From NCBI GenBank assembly GCA_945873145.1, contig CAMCBZ010000017.1, positions 1 through 55,052 of the forward strand: a DNA stretch of 55,052 bases, read 5' to 3'. The DNA comes from an uncultured Prevotella sp. (lineage in GTDB: Bacteria; Bacteroidota; Bacteroidia; Bacteroidales; Bacteroidaceae). The notes under the pieces were generated by a model, which saw nothing but the letters and a program-made list of their open reading frames with translations, had not been told where the DNA came from and did not search any database. How positions within the stretch are numbered: position 1 is the stretch's first letter; every line of letters starts with the position of its first letter. The position numbers and the translations under genes were made by a program. Positions 18,190 through 25,529 of the stretch are shown here, in pieces.

Positions 18190-18228
18190 ATATAAAGGAA
18201 TAACGACTCATATATAAAGGAATAACGA
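18190..18228. repeat. Duplicated 17-bp leader segment
   Basis: ATATAAAGGAATAACGA occurs at 18190-18206 and again at 18212-18228, 22 bp apart. Both copies lie between promoter and start codon, and each holds an AAGGA stretch. The second copy is four bases from the ATG. Confidence 0.8.
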
Positions 18229-18232
18229 TATT

Positions 18233-18502
18233 ATGGAAAAGAATCCATCTTCAACATCTGAAAAGTCTACAGCATTGTTAGAGCAAGCAAAAGCTATGGC
18301 AGCTCAAGGTAATAAAGTCGTTGCCGTGGCATTGCTCAGCCAATATATAGCCCAAGCTCCGGAAGCAGAAACAGAGGAAGCCCATCGTCTGCGCGGTGAT
18401 CTGCTCTTGCAAATGGGCGACAAGCGAGGAGCGGAAGAAGACGCAGAAGCTGTGCTGCGCATCAATCCAAAACTCGCAAACGGCCACTTTCAACTCGATT
18501 AG
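18233..18502 (+). CDS. Small tetratricopeptide-like protein
   Basis: This is an 89-residue soluble protein without a signal peptide. After a short polar N-terminus, helices at about 14-45 and 47-82 carry TPR-like spacing: AKAMAAQGNKVVAVALLSQYI, then EEAHRLRGDLLLQMGDKRGAEEDAEAVLRINPKLANGHF. That is roughly two repeats and may act as a small protein-protein adaptor. It has its own promoter and stands alone ahead of the aromatic amino acid operon. No partner can be named. Confidence 0.75.
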   Translation: MEKNPSSTSEKSTALLEQAKAMAAQGNKVVAVALLSQYIAQAPEAETEEAHRLRGDLLLQMGDKRGAEEDAEAVLRINPKLANGHFQLD

Positions 18503-18544
18503 ATATTAATTTTTTATCTGTTTCGCAATTTTTCTAAGGAAATG

Positions 18545-18576
18545 TTTGCATATATCAGATAATTGTTATACTTTTG
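18545..18576 (+). promoter_or_regulatory. Promoter of the Phe/Tyr operon
   Basis: TTTG at 18545-18548, a 20-bp spacer and TACTTTTG at 18569-18576 match the Bacteroidota consensus exactly. The expected start, about 18580-18585, leaves a 15-20-base leader before the attenuator peptide ATG at 18600. Confidence 0.8.
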
Positions 18577-18599
18577 CACATAAATAAAACAATAACATT

Positions 18600-18674
18600 A
18601 TGAAGTCATTTGCATCTTTCCGTTATTATTATTTTTACTTTGCATGGAAATGCGAAGCGGGAAGTTGCGTGTAG
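18600..18674 (+). CDS. Phe/Tyr-rich leader peptide of the aromatic amino acid operon
   Basis: A 24-codon reading frame runs from ATG 18600 to TAG 18672-18674. It contains four Phe and four Tyr codons plus one Trp, concentrated in FRYYYFYFAW (residues 7-16). It begins about 20 bases after a consensus promoter in an A-rich context typical of Bacteroidota starts, and no other coding role is apparent. It lies upstream of a terminator and the gene for prephenate dehydratase, as leader peptides of ribosome-mediated attenuators do. Stalling at Tyr or Phe codons would report shortage of the amino acids this operon makes. Confidence 0.82.
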   Translation: MKSFASFRYYYFYFAWKCEAGSCV

Positions 18675-18754
18675 ATTTCAACTTAAGACTGACAATAACC
18701 AAAGAGGTTTTGCATACAAGGTCCCGCTTCATATCCTATGAGGTGGGATTTTTT
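18638..18754 (+). promoter_or_regulatory. Transcription attenuator (pause hairpin, antiterminator, terminator)
   Basis: Three mutually exclusive pairings are visible. Segment 1:2 is a pause hairpin, CTTTGCAT (18638-18645) with ATGCGAAG (18650-18657) around a GGAA tetraloop, overlapping the last Phe codon. Segment 2:3 is an antiterminator, nine perfect pairs of GAAGCGGGA (18654-18662) with TCCCGCTTC (18722-18730). Segment 3:4 is a terminator, TCCCGCTTCATA (18722-18733) with TATGAGGTGGGA (18737-18748), followed by six T. A ribosome that completes the leader covers segment 2 and allows termination; one stalled at Tyr/Phe codons leaves it free. This is the classical attenuator topology read directly from the sequence; function is inferred. 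Confidence 0.82.
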
Positions 18755-18802
18755 GTAACATGACCTTGAAAATAAATATAAGAACAGACAAAGAACAGAT
18801 CG

Positions 18803-19633
18803 ATGAAGAGAATAGCAATACAAGGACGCGTAGGATCTTTCCATGATATCGCCGCCCATGAATATTTCGAGGGGGAACAGATTCAGCTCATCTGCTGCGA
18901 TACTTTCGAGCAAGTGTTCGAGAATATCAAGCGTGACCCTACCGTCATCGGATTGGTGGCTATCGAAAACACGATCGCCGGATCCTTGCTCCACAACTAT
19001 GAACTGCTACGCGACAGCGGAGCAACCATCGTTGGAGAGCACCGGTTGCATATCACGCATAGCATCTGCTGCCTGCCGGAAGACGACTGGACGACCGTCT
19101 CGGAAGTACACTCTCATCCCGTGGCTCTGATGCAGTGCCGGCAATGGCTGTCAAATCATCCCGACCTCAAAGCAGTTGAAGCAGACGATACTGCCGGTAG
19201 TGCTGAATACATCAAGAACCACAACTGTCTCGGATGGGCCGCTATCTGCCACGCACATGCCGCTAAACTATATGGACTGAAGTTGTTGGAAGACCATATC
19301 GAGGACAACAAGCACAACTTCACACGCTTCCTCGTCGTCTGCGCGCCACAGAAAGCCGACTTCCTGAGACCTGTCAATGCTGTCAACAAAGCCAGTCTCG
19401 TCTTTTCTCTTCCCCACTCAGAAGGTTCTCTCTCTAAAGTGCTGACCATCCTGAGCTTCTATGACATCAACCTGACCAAGATCCAGTCACTGCCGATCAT
19501 TGGTAAAGAGTGGGAATATCTTTTCTATGTGGACGTCACCTTTGATGATCTCGTACGCTATCGACAAGCTGTAGACGCGATCACGCCGCTGACTCGCAAC
19601 ATCAAGATAATCGGAGAATATATAGAAAAATAA
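18803..19633 (+). CDS. pheA: Prephenate dehydratase
   Basis: This enzyme converts prephenate to phenylpyruvate in phenylalanine synthesis. The 276-residue protein has a periplasmic-binding-like catalytic domain (about 1-185), beginning KRIAIQGRVGSFHDIAAHEYF, with the family motifs LVAIENTIAGSLLHNYELLR and a late FTRFLVV. A C-terminal ACT domain (about 195-275) contains ASLVFSLPHSEGSLSKVLTIL and NLTKIQSLPI, the segment that usually binds phenylalanine for feedback inhibition. It carries no chorismate mutase domain; that activity is fused to DAHP synthase two genes downstream. It starts 48 bp after the attenuator terminator. Confidence 0.95.
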   Translation: MKRIAIQGRVGSFHDIAAHEYFEGEQIQLICCDTFEQVFENIKRDPTVIGLVAIENTIAGSLLHNYELLRDSGATIVGEHRLHITHSICCLPEDDWTTVSEVHSHPVALMQCRQWLSNHPDLKAVEADDTAGSAEYIKNHNCLGWAAICHAHAAKLYGLKLLEDHIEDNKHNFTRFLVVCAPQKADFLRPVNAVNKASLVFSLPHSEGSLSKVLTILSFYDINLTKIQSLPIIGKEWEYLFYVDVTFDDLVRYRQAVDAITPLTRNIKIIGEYIEK

Positions 19634-19653
19634 CAACTGCAATAATCATCAAT

Positions 19654-20823
19654 ATGAAACCAGCTCAAAGAGTTAACACAATTCAAGAATACTATTTCAG
19701 CCGCAAACTGAAAGAAGTGGCAAAACTCAATGCAGAAGGACAAGATATCATCTCGCTTGCCATTGGTTCACCGGATATGCCGCCATCGCCACAGACCATT
19801 GAGAAACTTTGTGAAGTCGCTCATGATCCGTCAGCACACGGCTACCAACCCACTTGTGGACTGCCGGAGCTGCGCAAGGCTATGGCTGGATTCTATAAGC
19901 GGACGTATGGAGTGGATGTCGACTGGGCTACGGAAGTCCAACCCATCATCGGCTCTAAGGAAGGTATCATGTACGCTACGCTCGCCTTCTGCAATCCTGG
20001 CGACAAGGTGCTGATTCCTAATCCCGGCTACCCAACCTACACAGCAGTGAACAAGATCTTCGGTACACAGATCATATACTATGACCTGCAGGAGAACAAC
20101 GGATGGCAACCGGATTTCGATGCACTTGAGAAGATAGACCTTGAGGGTGTGAAACTGATGTGGACCAACTATCCCAACATGCCGACAGGCGGCAATGCAC
20201 GCATGGAGACTTACGAGAAGCTGGTGGACTTTGCCCGTCGCCACGACATTGTTGTGGTCAACGACAACCCTTACTCCCTCATCCTCAACGAGCATCCGAT
20301 GAGCATCATGCAGGTGCCAGGAGCCAAAGACTATTGCATCGAACTCAACTCTATGTCGAAGAGCCACAACATGCCGGGATGGCGCGTGGCCATGATGCTT
20401 AGCAACAAAGACTATATCTCATGGATCTTCAAGATTCAGAGTAATATCGAGAATGGTACTTTCCGCGGCATCCAGCTTGCTGCTGCCGAGGCTTACAATA
20501 CCAATTCTGAAGATTGGCACCGCGAGAACAACATCGAAAACTATCGTCGTCGCCGCGTCATTGCCGAGCAAATCCTCGACACACTGGGATGCACCTATGA
20601 CAAGAGCCAGGTAGGAATGTTTGTTTGGGGAAGAATCCCCGACAGCTATGCCGACGTAGAAGATCTGACAGAGCAAGTGCTACACGAGGCGAAAGTCTTC
20701 ATCACCCCAGGCTTTATCTTCGGCTCTAACGGAAAACGTTACATCCGCATCTCTCTCTGCGCTAAAGACGAGAAGATCGAAGAAGCGCTGAAACGCATCA
20801 AGCAATGGAAAGCCGGCAAGTAA
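19654..20823 (+). CDS. PLP-dependent class I/II aminotransferase
   Basis: This 389-residue fold-type I aminotransferase begins 20 bp after pheA. The PLP lysine is in SMSKSHNMPGWRVAM (about residue 236), and the upstream WTNYPNMPTGGNA and VVVNDNPYS segments supply the cofactor-binding Asn, Asp and Tyr. Its text resembles the Bacteroidota group related to LL-diaminopimelate and aspartate aminotransferases. The operon position implies the last step of Phe and Tyr synthesis, amination of phenylpyruvate and 4-hydroxyphenylpyruvate with glutamate, or use on prephenate. The exact substrate is not determined by sequence. Confidence 0.9.
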   Translation: MKPAQRVNTIQEYYFSRKLKEVAKLNAEGQDIISLAIGSPDMPPSPQTIEKLCEVAHDPSAHGYQPTCGLPELRKAMAGFYKRTYGVDVDWATEVQPIIGSKEGIMYATLAFCNPGDKVLIPNPGYPTYTAVNKIFGTQIIYYDLQENNGWQPDFDALEKIDLEGVKLMWTNYPNMPTGGNARMETYEKLVDFARRHDIVVVNDNPYSLILNEHPMSIMQVPGAKDYCIELNSMSKSHNMPGWRVAMMLSNKDYISWIFKIQSNIENGTFRGIQLAAAEAYNTNSEDWHRENNIENYRRRRVIAEQILDTLGCTYDKSQVGMFVWGRIPDSYADVEDLTEQVLHEAKVFITPGFIFGSNGKRYIRISLCAKDEKIEEALKRIKQWKAGK

Positions 20824-20831
20824 CACTTGTC

Positions 20832-20845
20832 TGAACAGTTGTTCA
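20832..20845. promoter_or_regulatory. Palindrome between the aminotransferase and DAHP synthase genes
   Basis: TGAACA and TGTTCA flank a GT centre, a perfect inverted repeat in the 88-bp gap within the operon. It may be an operator for an internal promoter or a short hairpin. No TAnnTTTG box follows it closely. Confidence 0.3.
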
Positions 20846-20911
20846 TACCAAATTTGACACACAAACAATAGGGAGATTAAAATAGAAATTAATAATTTAA
20901 AACTTAAGAAT

Positions 20912-21976
20912 ATGGAACTTGAACTTGAAGCTCTGAACTTACCGAGTGATAATGAACGACCGATAGTGATTGCAGGTCCCTGCAGTGCTGAGACCGAAGA
21001 GCAGGTAATGAACACAGCCCGCCAGCTGAGAAGTAAAGGCTGTCACATGTTCCGTGCTGGCGTATGGAAGCCACGCACCAAGCCAGGAGGCTTCGAAGGT
21101 TGTGGCGAGAAGGCCCTACCTTGGCTCAAGCAAGTCAAAGACGAGACAGGTATGCTGGTTGCTACCGAGGTAGCTAAGCCCGAGCATGTGGAGCTCTGTC
21201 TGAAATATGGTATTGACATCCTTTGGGTCGGTGCTCGTACCACTGCGAATCCTTTCGCCATGCAGGACTTGGCAGATTCGCTCAAAGGCGTAGATATCCC
21301 TGTCTTCGTAAAGAATCCTGTCAACCCTGACCTTGAACTGTGGATTGGAGCTATGGAGCGCATCAATCAGGCTGGCGTGAAGCGTATGGCTGCTATCCAT
21401 CGTGGTTTCTCAAGCTACGACAAGAAGATCTACCGCAACCTCCCCATGTGGCAGATTCCTATGGAGTTGCATCGACGCATCCCCAACTTGCCGATCATCT
21501 GCGACCCCAGTCACATTGGTGGACGGCGCGAACTGATCGCTCCTCTGTGTCAGCAAGCCATGGACCTTGGTTTCGACGGTCTCATCGTTGAAAGTCATTG
21601 CAGTCCTGACGACGCTTGGAGTGATGCCCGTCAGCAGGTGACTCCGGATGTCTTGGATTACATCCTCAGCCTTCTGGTTGTGCGTGACGAGACAGTGACC
21701 ACAGAAGGCATCAACCAGCTCCGTCGTCAGATTGATGAGCTTGACAACCAGCTCATGGAACTCATCTCAAAGCGTATGCGCGTGTGCCGTGAAATCGGTC
21801 AGTACAAGAAGGAGCACAACATGACCGTGTTCCAGGCCAACCGCTACAACGAGATCCTTGAGAAGCGTGGAGCACAGGCCAGCTTGTGCGGCATAGATCC
21901 AGAGTGCGCTGCACATGTCTTTGAGCTCATCCATCAGGAGAGTGTCCGCCAGCAAATGGAAATTATCAACCAGTAA
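20912..21976 (+). CDS. Bifunctional DAHP synthase / chorismate mutase
   Basis: The N-terminal domain (about 1-260) is a type I-beta-like 3-deoxy-7-phosphoheptulonate synthase, the entry enzyme of the shikimate pathway. Visible are IAGPCSAETEEQV, FRAGVWKPRTKPGGFEG, AIHRGFSSYDKKIYRN and the CDPSHIGGRREL metal/phosphate region. The C-terminal 90 residues (TEGINQLRRQIDELDNQLME onward) are an AroQ-type chorismate mutase helical domain, with RMRVCREIGQYKKE. Fusions of this order are known in Bacteroidota and have been studied from Prevotella nigrescens, where the two domains regulate each other. It sits between the aminotransferase and prephenate dehydrogenase genes and supplies prephenate to both branches. 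Confidence 0.95.
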   Translation: MELELEALNLPSDNERPIVIAGPCSAETEEQVMNTARQLRSKGCHMFRAGVWKPRTKPGGFEGCGEKALPWLKQVKDETGMLVATEVAKPEHVELCLKYGIDILWVGARTTANPFAMQDLADSLKGVDIPVFVKNPVNPDLELWIGAMERINQAGVKRMAAIHRGFSSYDKKIYRNLPMWQIPMELHRRIPNLPIICDPSHIGGRRELIAPLCQQAMDLGFDGLIVESHCSPDDAWSDARQQVTPDVLDYILSLLVVRDETVTTEGINQLRRQIDELDNQLMELISKRMRVCREIGQYKKEHNMTVFQANRYNEILEKRGAQASLCGIDPECAAHVFELIHQESVRQQMEIINQ

Positions 21977-21985
21977 ACTCTTTAT

Positions 21986-22022
21986 ATGACGGGCAATGTA
22001 CCTTGGAGTCATTGCCCGTCAT
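21986..22022 (+). promoter_or_regulatory. Strong hairpin between DAHP synthase and tyrA
   Basis: ATGACGGGCAATG (21986-21998) and CATTGCCCGTCAT (22010-22022) form a perfect 13-bp stem with an 11-base loop. No T tract follows, so it is not a standard terminator. It may stabilise or process the message, or modulate tyrA, whose start is 30 bp downstream. Confidence 0.7.
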
Positions 22023-22052
22023 CAATCAATAGATATTCTTACACAGACAAAA

Positions 22053-22832
22053 ATGAAGATTCTTATCATGGGTGCAGGAAAGATGGGATCTTTCTTCATC
22101 GACCTGCTCAGCTTCGACCATGAAGTGGGTGTCTTCGAGAAAGACCCGAGAAGACTGCGCTTCACATATAATTGCCAACGCTTTACCACACTGGACGAGG
22201 TGAAGGACTTTGCACCTCAACTGGTCATCAACGCAGTGACCGTCAAATATACGATCCCTGCTTTTGAGGAGATTCTCCCCTATCTGCCCGCCGATTGCAT
22301 TATCTCTGACATCGCTTCCGTCAAAACTCACCTCAAAGAGTTCTATGAGCAAGCCGGACACCCCTTTGTCTCTACACACCCAATGTTTGGCCCTACGTTT
22401 GCCAATCTCAATCAGTTGTCTGAGGAAAACGCTATCATCATCTCTGAAGGCGATTACATGGGACGCATCTTCTTCAAAGATCTCTATCGGGGACTTGGCT
22501 TGCACATCTATGAGTACACCTTTGAGGAGCATGACAAGACTGTCGCTTACTCACTCAGTATTCCCTTTGTGTCTACCTTCGTGTTCGCAGCTGTCATGAA
22601 GCACCAAGACGCACCGGGAACAACATTCAAGCGACACATGAATATAGCGAGAGGAGTCCTGTCAGAAGATGACTACCTTTTGCAGGAAATACTCTTCAAC
22701 CCCTATACCCATGATCAGGTAGAAAACATCTGTAAAGAGATGAAGGAACTGCTTCATATCATTGACGAGAAAGACGCCAAGGGCATGAAAGCATACCTTA
22801 CAAAGATCCGACGTAACGTCTTTGAGAAATAA
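22053..22832 (+). CDS. tyrA: Prephenate dehydrogenase
   Basis: This enzyme oxidatively decarboxylates prephenate to 4-hydroxyphenylpyruvate for tyrosine. I chose the ATG at 22053 (259 residues) because it begins the NAD-binding fold, MKILIMGAGKMGSFFIDLL (GxGxxG-type turn). The catalytic region includes STHPMFGPTFANL with the conserved His and Pro, and FVFAAVMKHQDAPGTTFKRHM lies in the helical dimerisation domain. No ACT domain is present, so tyrosine feedback would have to occur elsewhere. It is last in the operon and is followed by a clear terminator. Confidence 0.93.
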   Translation: MKILIMGAGKMGSFFIDLLSFDHEVGVFEKDPRRLRFTYNCQRFTTLDEVKDFAPQLVINAVTVKYTIPAFEEILPYLPADCIISDIASVKTHLKEFYEQAGHPFVSTHPMFGPTFANLNQLSEENAIIISEGDYMGRIFFKDLYRGLGLHIYEYTFEEHDKTVAYSLSIPFVSTFVFAAVMKHQDAPGTTFKRHMNIARGVLSEDDYLLQEILFNPYTHDQVENICKEMKELLHIIDEKDAKGMKAYLTKIRRNVFEK

Positions 22833-22850
22833 AGTTTCTCCTTTGACTTC

Positions 22851-22885
22851 TCCGCAACACCTAAACAGTGTTGCGGATTTTTTTT
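22851..22885 (+). terminator. Terminator of the Phe/Tyr operon
   Basis: TCCGCAACAC and GTGTTGCGGA form a 10-bp perfect stem around a seven-base loop, followed by eight T. It lies 18 bp after the tyrA stop codon. Confidence 0.95.
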
Positions 22886-23017
22886 GATCCTTCCGAATGA
22901 AAACAGACAAATTAGGTGTTTCGTTGATTCACAGATTCAAAACAACTCCTTTGTTAATGGGCAGGACATGAAATGGACAGATATCAATGCTTATTGCAAT
23001 TGTTACACTAAAAAATC

Positions 23018-23043
23018 TAGGGAAAACTCATTATAAATCAGTG
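23018..23043. repeat. Left terminal inverted repeat of the ISAs1 element
   Basis: The sequence begins TAGGGAAAAC and ends CAGTG. The transposase stop codon (23031-23033) lies inside it, so coding sequence and terminal repeat overlap. Confidence 0.7.
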
Positions 23044-24173
23044 TAAGGAATCTTCAGTATTGACTTGAAATACTCCTCATCCATAGCCATTCTCATTCTC
23101 TTTCTTGAGAATGGCTTTTTGCTTTTGTCCAACGAGAGAATGTCAATGGCCATCTTTAATATCAGAGAGAAGTTTTTAGCAGCATTCTTTTTCTTTCGGG
23201 TGCTGTCCTCGTCGAAGTCGACATCAAGTCTCCAATACAATCCGTTCTCTATTCCCCAGTGCCTTCTTGCTGCCTCAAGAAAGAACTCAGCATCCATTTC
23301 CATGGACGAGATGAAATACCTCGTCTCATTTCCACTTTCGTTTTCGCTGATAATCGCGCCAAAGCTTTTAATTCCAGTCCATTCCTCACGCTGTCTGCCT
23401 AGATACAGAGGCTCTCCTATGGCAATGCATACTCTGTGCGTCTCGCGACTATGCTTCCTGTCCTCTGATTCGGCTCTACTTGTGTTATTCCGTGGGTGAA
23501 CAAGAGTGTAGTCTACGCGATCCTTGATAGCCTCCATCAGCTTCGGTTGGTTAGACTTGGCGAACAGCAGATAGTCGCCTTTGGAGCCCACAATGGCCTG
23601 ACAAGTCTTCTTCTGGCAATTAAGGGCATCAGCGGTTACCAGGCATCCTTTTATGTCCAACTTTGACACAAGTTCCTGCATGGCAGGTATTTCATTTGTT
23701 TTCTCCCCAATGATCTCCTGTCCGAGGGAAATGCCTTGATCCGTAAAGAAAGCACTGAGAATCCGCACGGGCGCCCCGGGCTCACTGGCGATACGTATCT
23801 CCTTCCCATCCACGGCTATAACATCCGGCTTTCCTGTGTCAGGCTTGCGCTTACGCAACACCCTTTCTATCCATTCTCGGTATTCCGCTTCAAAGTATTC
23901 TGGCTTTAAAATCTTGAAGAATCTGGAAATCGTATCATGCGATGGCACTGAATCCAAAGGACCAAGATAATACTCCATAAGACTCTTCTTATAGAAGCCA
24001 TAATCGGCAATCTCGTTCCACGTCTTATATCCGCAAAGAACGGCGCAGAGCGTAATGAAAACTATAGTCGTTGCGTCGTGCTTCTTACATCTGTCAATTC
24101 TTTTGTCGTGACTGGCAATTGCGCGTGAGATGCTCAGCAAATTTTCGTGGTTATTAATGCAGTTATTGTCCAT
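23031..24173 (-). CDS. ISAs1 family transposase
   Basis: I chose the ATG at 24173 (380 residues); a GTG at 24197 overlaps the promoter box. The N-terminal region includes CKKHDATTIVFITLCAVLCGYKTW and SHDTISRFFKILKPEYF, the DDE_Tnp_1-associated domain of ISAs1 transposases. The catalytic core begins DVIAVDGKEIR, has LVTADALNCQKKT with the second Asp, and places the Glu in RRHWGIENGLYWRLDVDF. No frameshift or internal stop is seen, so it may be active. It has its own promoter box. Confidence 0.95.
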   Translation of the reverse strand: MDNNCINNHENLLSISRAIASHDKRIDRCKKHDATTIVFITLCAVLCGYKTWNEIADYGFYKKSLMEYYLGPLDSVPSHDTISRFFKILKPEYFEAEYREWIERVLRKRKPDTGKPDVIAVDGKEIRIASEPGAPVRILSAFFTDQGISLGQEIIGEKTNEIPAMQELVSKLDIKGCLVTADALNCQKKTCQAIVGSKGDYLLFAKSNQPKLMEAIKDRVDYTLVHPRNNTSRAESEDRKHSRETHRVCIAIGEPLYLGRQREEWTGIKSFGAIISENESGNETRYFISSMEMDAEFFLEAARRHWGIENGLYWRLDVDFDEDSTRKKKNAAKNFSLILKMAIDILSLDKSKKPFSRKRMRMAMDEEYFKSILKIPYTDL

Positions 24174-24196
24174 ATTTATACCTTTGTAACGTACCA

Positions 24197-24204
24197 CAAA
24201 TATA
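24197..24204 (-). promoter_or_regulatory. Transposase promoter -7 box
   Basis: TATATTTG on the minus strand matches TAnnTTTG and lies 23 bp upstream of the ATG at 24173, inside the insertion sequence. Confidence 0.55.
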
Positions 24205-24324
24205 CTAAAAAATAATTGACTTACAGAAACATTTAAACGATTTATTTACAGCATATTAAATAAATAACATTATGCTTTTTATTTTATGATCATACCGCTT
24301 TTTGATTTACCTAAGCAACAAAGA

Positions 24325-24353
24325 CACTGGATTTTAATGTGCGTTTTTCCCTG
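24325..24353. repeat. Right terminal inverted repeat of the ISAs1 element
   Basis: The sequence begins CACTGG and ends GTTTTTCCCTG, the inverse of the left end allowing small gaps. Confidence 0.7.
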
Positions 24354-24374
24354 TAAGAAGGCAATTTTTTGATA

Positions 24375-24466
24375 GTCAAACGTTCGTTTGACCTATCGTC
24401 CAACGTTCGTTTGACCAATCGCCTAACATTCGTTTGACCAATCGCCCAACGTTCGTTTGACCAACA
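24375..24466. repeat. Four 23-bp tandem repeats
   Basis: Four uninterrupted 23-bp units start at 24375, 24398, 24421 and 24444, each containing (C/T)AACRTTCGTTTGACC, for example CCAACGTTCGTTTGACCAA. The first unit holds an inverted repeat, GTCAAACG and CGTTTGAC around TT, which the others keep imperfectly. A period of 23 bp places each unit about two helical turns apart. The repeats start 21 bp outside the IS right end in a gene-free stretch (24354-24585). They have the layout of protein-binding iterons. Confidence 0.85.
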
Positions 24467-24585
24467 TCAAACTACAATTTTTACACCAGACTATACAAAC
24501 TAATGCACTGGTGTATTGGATCACCATCCATATCAAATACAACAACTAAAAGCCAAATACCCAGTCACCATAAATCCACATAAGA

Positions 24586-24622
24586 AAAGGGAGAGCAAGA
24601 AAATTCCTGCTCTCCCTTTTTA
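24586..24622 (-). terminator. Terminator after yebC
   Basis: AAAAGGGAGAGCA (24586-24598) and TGCTCTCCCTTTT (24609-24621) form a 13-bp stem. On the minus strand it follows the yebC stop codon by about 60 bp; on the plus strand it also has a T tract, so it can work both ways. Confidence 0.85.
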
Positions 24623-24684
24623 TGATGAAACGTGAGGTCTACGGAGACATCACCAAGTTAATGTGCTTCGTCGCCCACAACAAA

Positions 24685-25431
24685 TTATTCTGCATCCTCT
24701 GCAGTCTCCTCAGGCTTCATATTTGTATAGACATTTTGTACGTCGTCGAATTCCTCAAGACGCTCAACCATCTTGTCGATTGTCTCACGCTGCTCGGGAG
24801 TGACATCCTTCAAATCGTTAGGAATGCGGGTGAACTCAGCGCTGGTGATCTCGAAGCCGTTCTCCTCCAAGTACTTCTGAATGTCGCCAAAGCTCGTAGG
24901 CTCGCCATAGATGGTGATCTCACCTGACTCATCATCCTCGTCGTAGTCGTCGTCCACTCCGAAGTCGATCAATTCCAGAATCAGATCATCCATATTGGTA
25001 TCGTCCTTCTTCTTGAAAGTGAACACACACTTGTGGTCAAATAAGAAGCTCAAGGAGCCTTGTGTACCCAAGTTGCCATTGAACTTATTGAATACTGAAC
25101 GCACGTCAGCAACCGTACGGGTCGTGTTGTCTGTCAGAGTGTCTACAAAGACAGCGATTCCGTGAGGACCATATCCTTCGTAGGAGACCTCTTTATAGTC
25201 GCTCTGGTCTTTGCCCATTGCGTTTTTGATAGCACGCTCGATATTGTCCTTGGGCATGTTCTCGCGCTTGCAAGTGGCGATGATGGCACGCAGCGTCGGG
25301 TTGTTCTCCGGCTCAGGACCACCGGCCTTGACTGCAATGGCAATCTGCTTGCCCAACTTGGTAAACGTACGGGCCATGTGGCCCCATCTTTTCAGCTTTG
25401 TAGCTTTACGGTATTCAAATGCTCTTCCCAT
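24685..25431 (-). CDS. yebC: YebC/PmpR family protein
   Basis: This 248-residue protein is of the YebC/TACO1 family, long annotated as a transcription regulator and more recently linked to translation of proline-rich stretches. The N-terminus MGRAFEYRKATKLKRWGHMARTF is the Bacteroidota form. The core motifs NNPTLRAIIATCKRENMPKDNIERAIKNA and YEGYGPHGIAVFVDTLTDNTTRT are intact. An acidic stretch (DDDYDEDDESGE) lies at about 155-168 and the C-terminus is Glu-rich. It lies 98 bp downstream of pheT on the same strand and may share its transcript. Confidence 0.95.
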   Translation of the reverse strand: MGRAFEYRKATKLKRWGHMARTFTKLGKQIAIAVKAGGPEPENNPTLRAIIATCKRENMPKDNIERAIKNAMGKDQSDYKEVSYEGYGPHGIAVFVDTLTDNTTRTVADVRSVFNKFNGNLGTQGSLSFLFDHKCVFTFKKKDDTNMDDLILELIDFGVDDDYDEDDESGEITIYGEPTSFGDIQKYLEENGFEITSAEFTRIPNDLKDVTPEQRETIDKMVERLEEFDDVQNVYTNMKPEETAEDAE

Positions 25432-25529
25432 AATTGAAAAGTAATGTAGCTAATCTCGTAGCTTAAATCTTTAACTATATTATTTTTGATTCTCTATTTT
25501 GCTTTACGCTTTACAGGGTCGTCACCACC

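Larger units (their letters stand above)
23018..24353 (-). mobile_element. ISAs1-family insertion sequence, about 1336 bp
   Basis: The element holds one transposase gene on the minus strand. Its ends are imperfect inverted repeats: the left end starts TAGGGAAAAC and runs to CAGTG at 23043, and the right end runs from CACTG at 24325 to GTTTTTCCCTG at 24353. Aligned with small gaps, the ends share CACTG, an AT-rich middle with AATG, and TTTTCCCT. The length and the AGGG ends fit ISAs1. The nine bases flanking each side (TAAAAAATC and TAAGAAGGC) agree at only six positions, so a target duplication is not established. It is inserted between the Phe/Tyr operon terminator and a tandem-repeat region. 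Confidence 0.78.

Noticed and set aside
23009..24362. Nine-base target duplication flanking the insertion sequence
   Set aside because: TAAAAAATC and TAAGAAGGC agree at only six of nine positions in AT-rich flanks, which could be chance.
24375..24466. Possible CRISPR array
   Set aside because: The 23-bp units are contiguous with no spacers and there are no cas genes.
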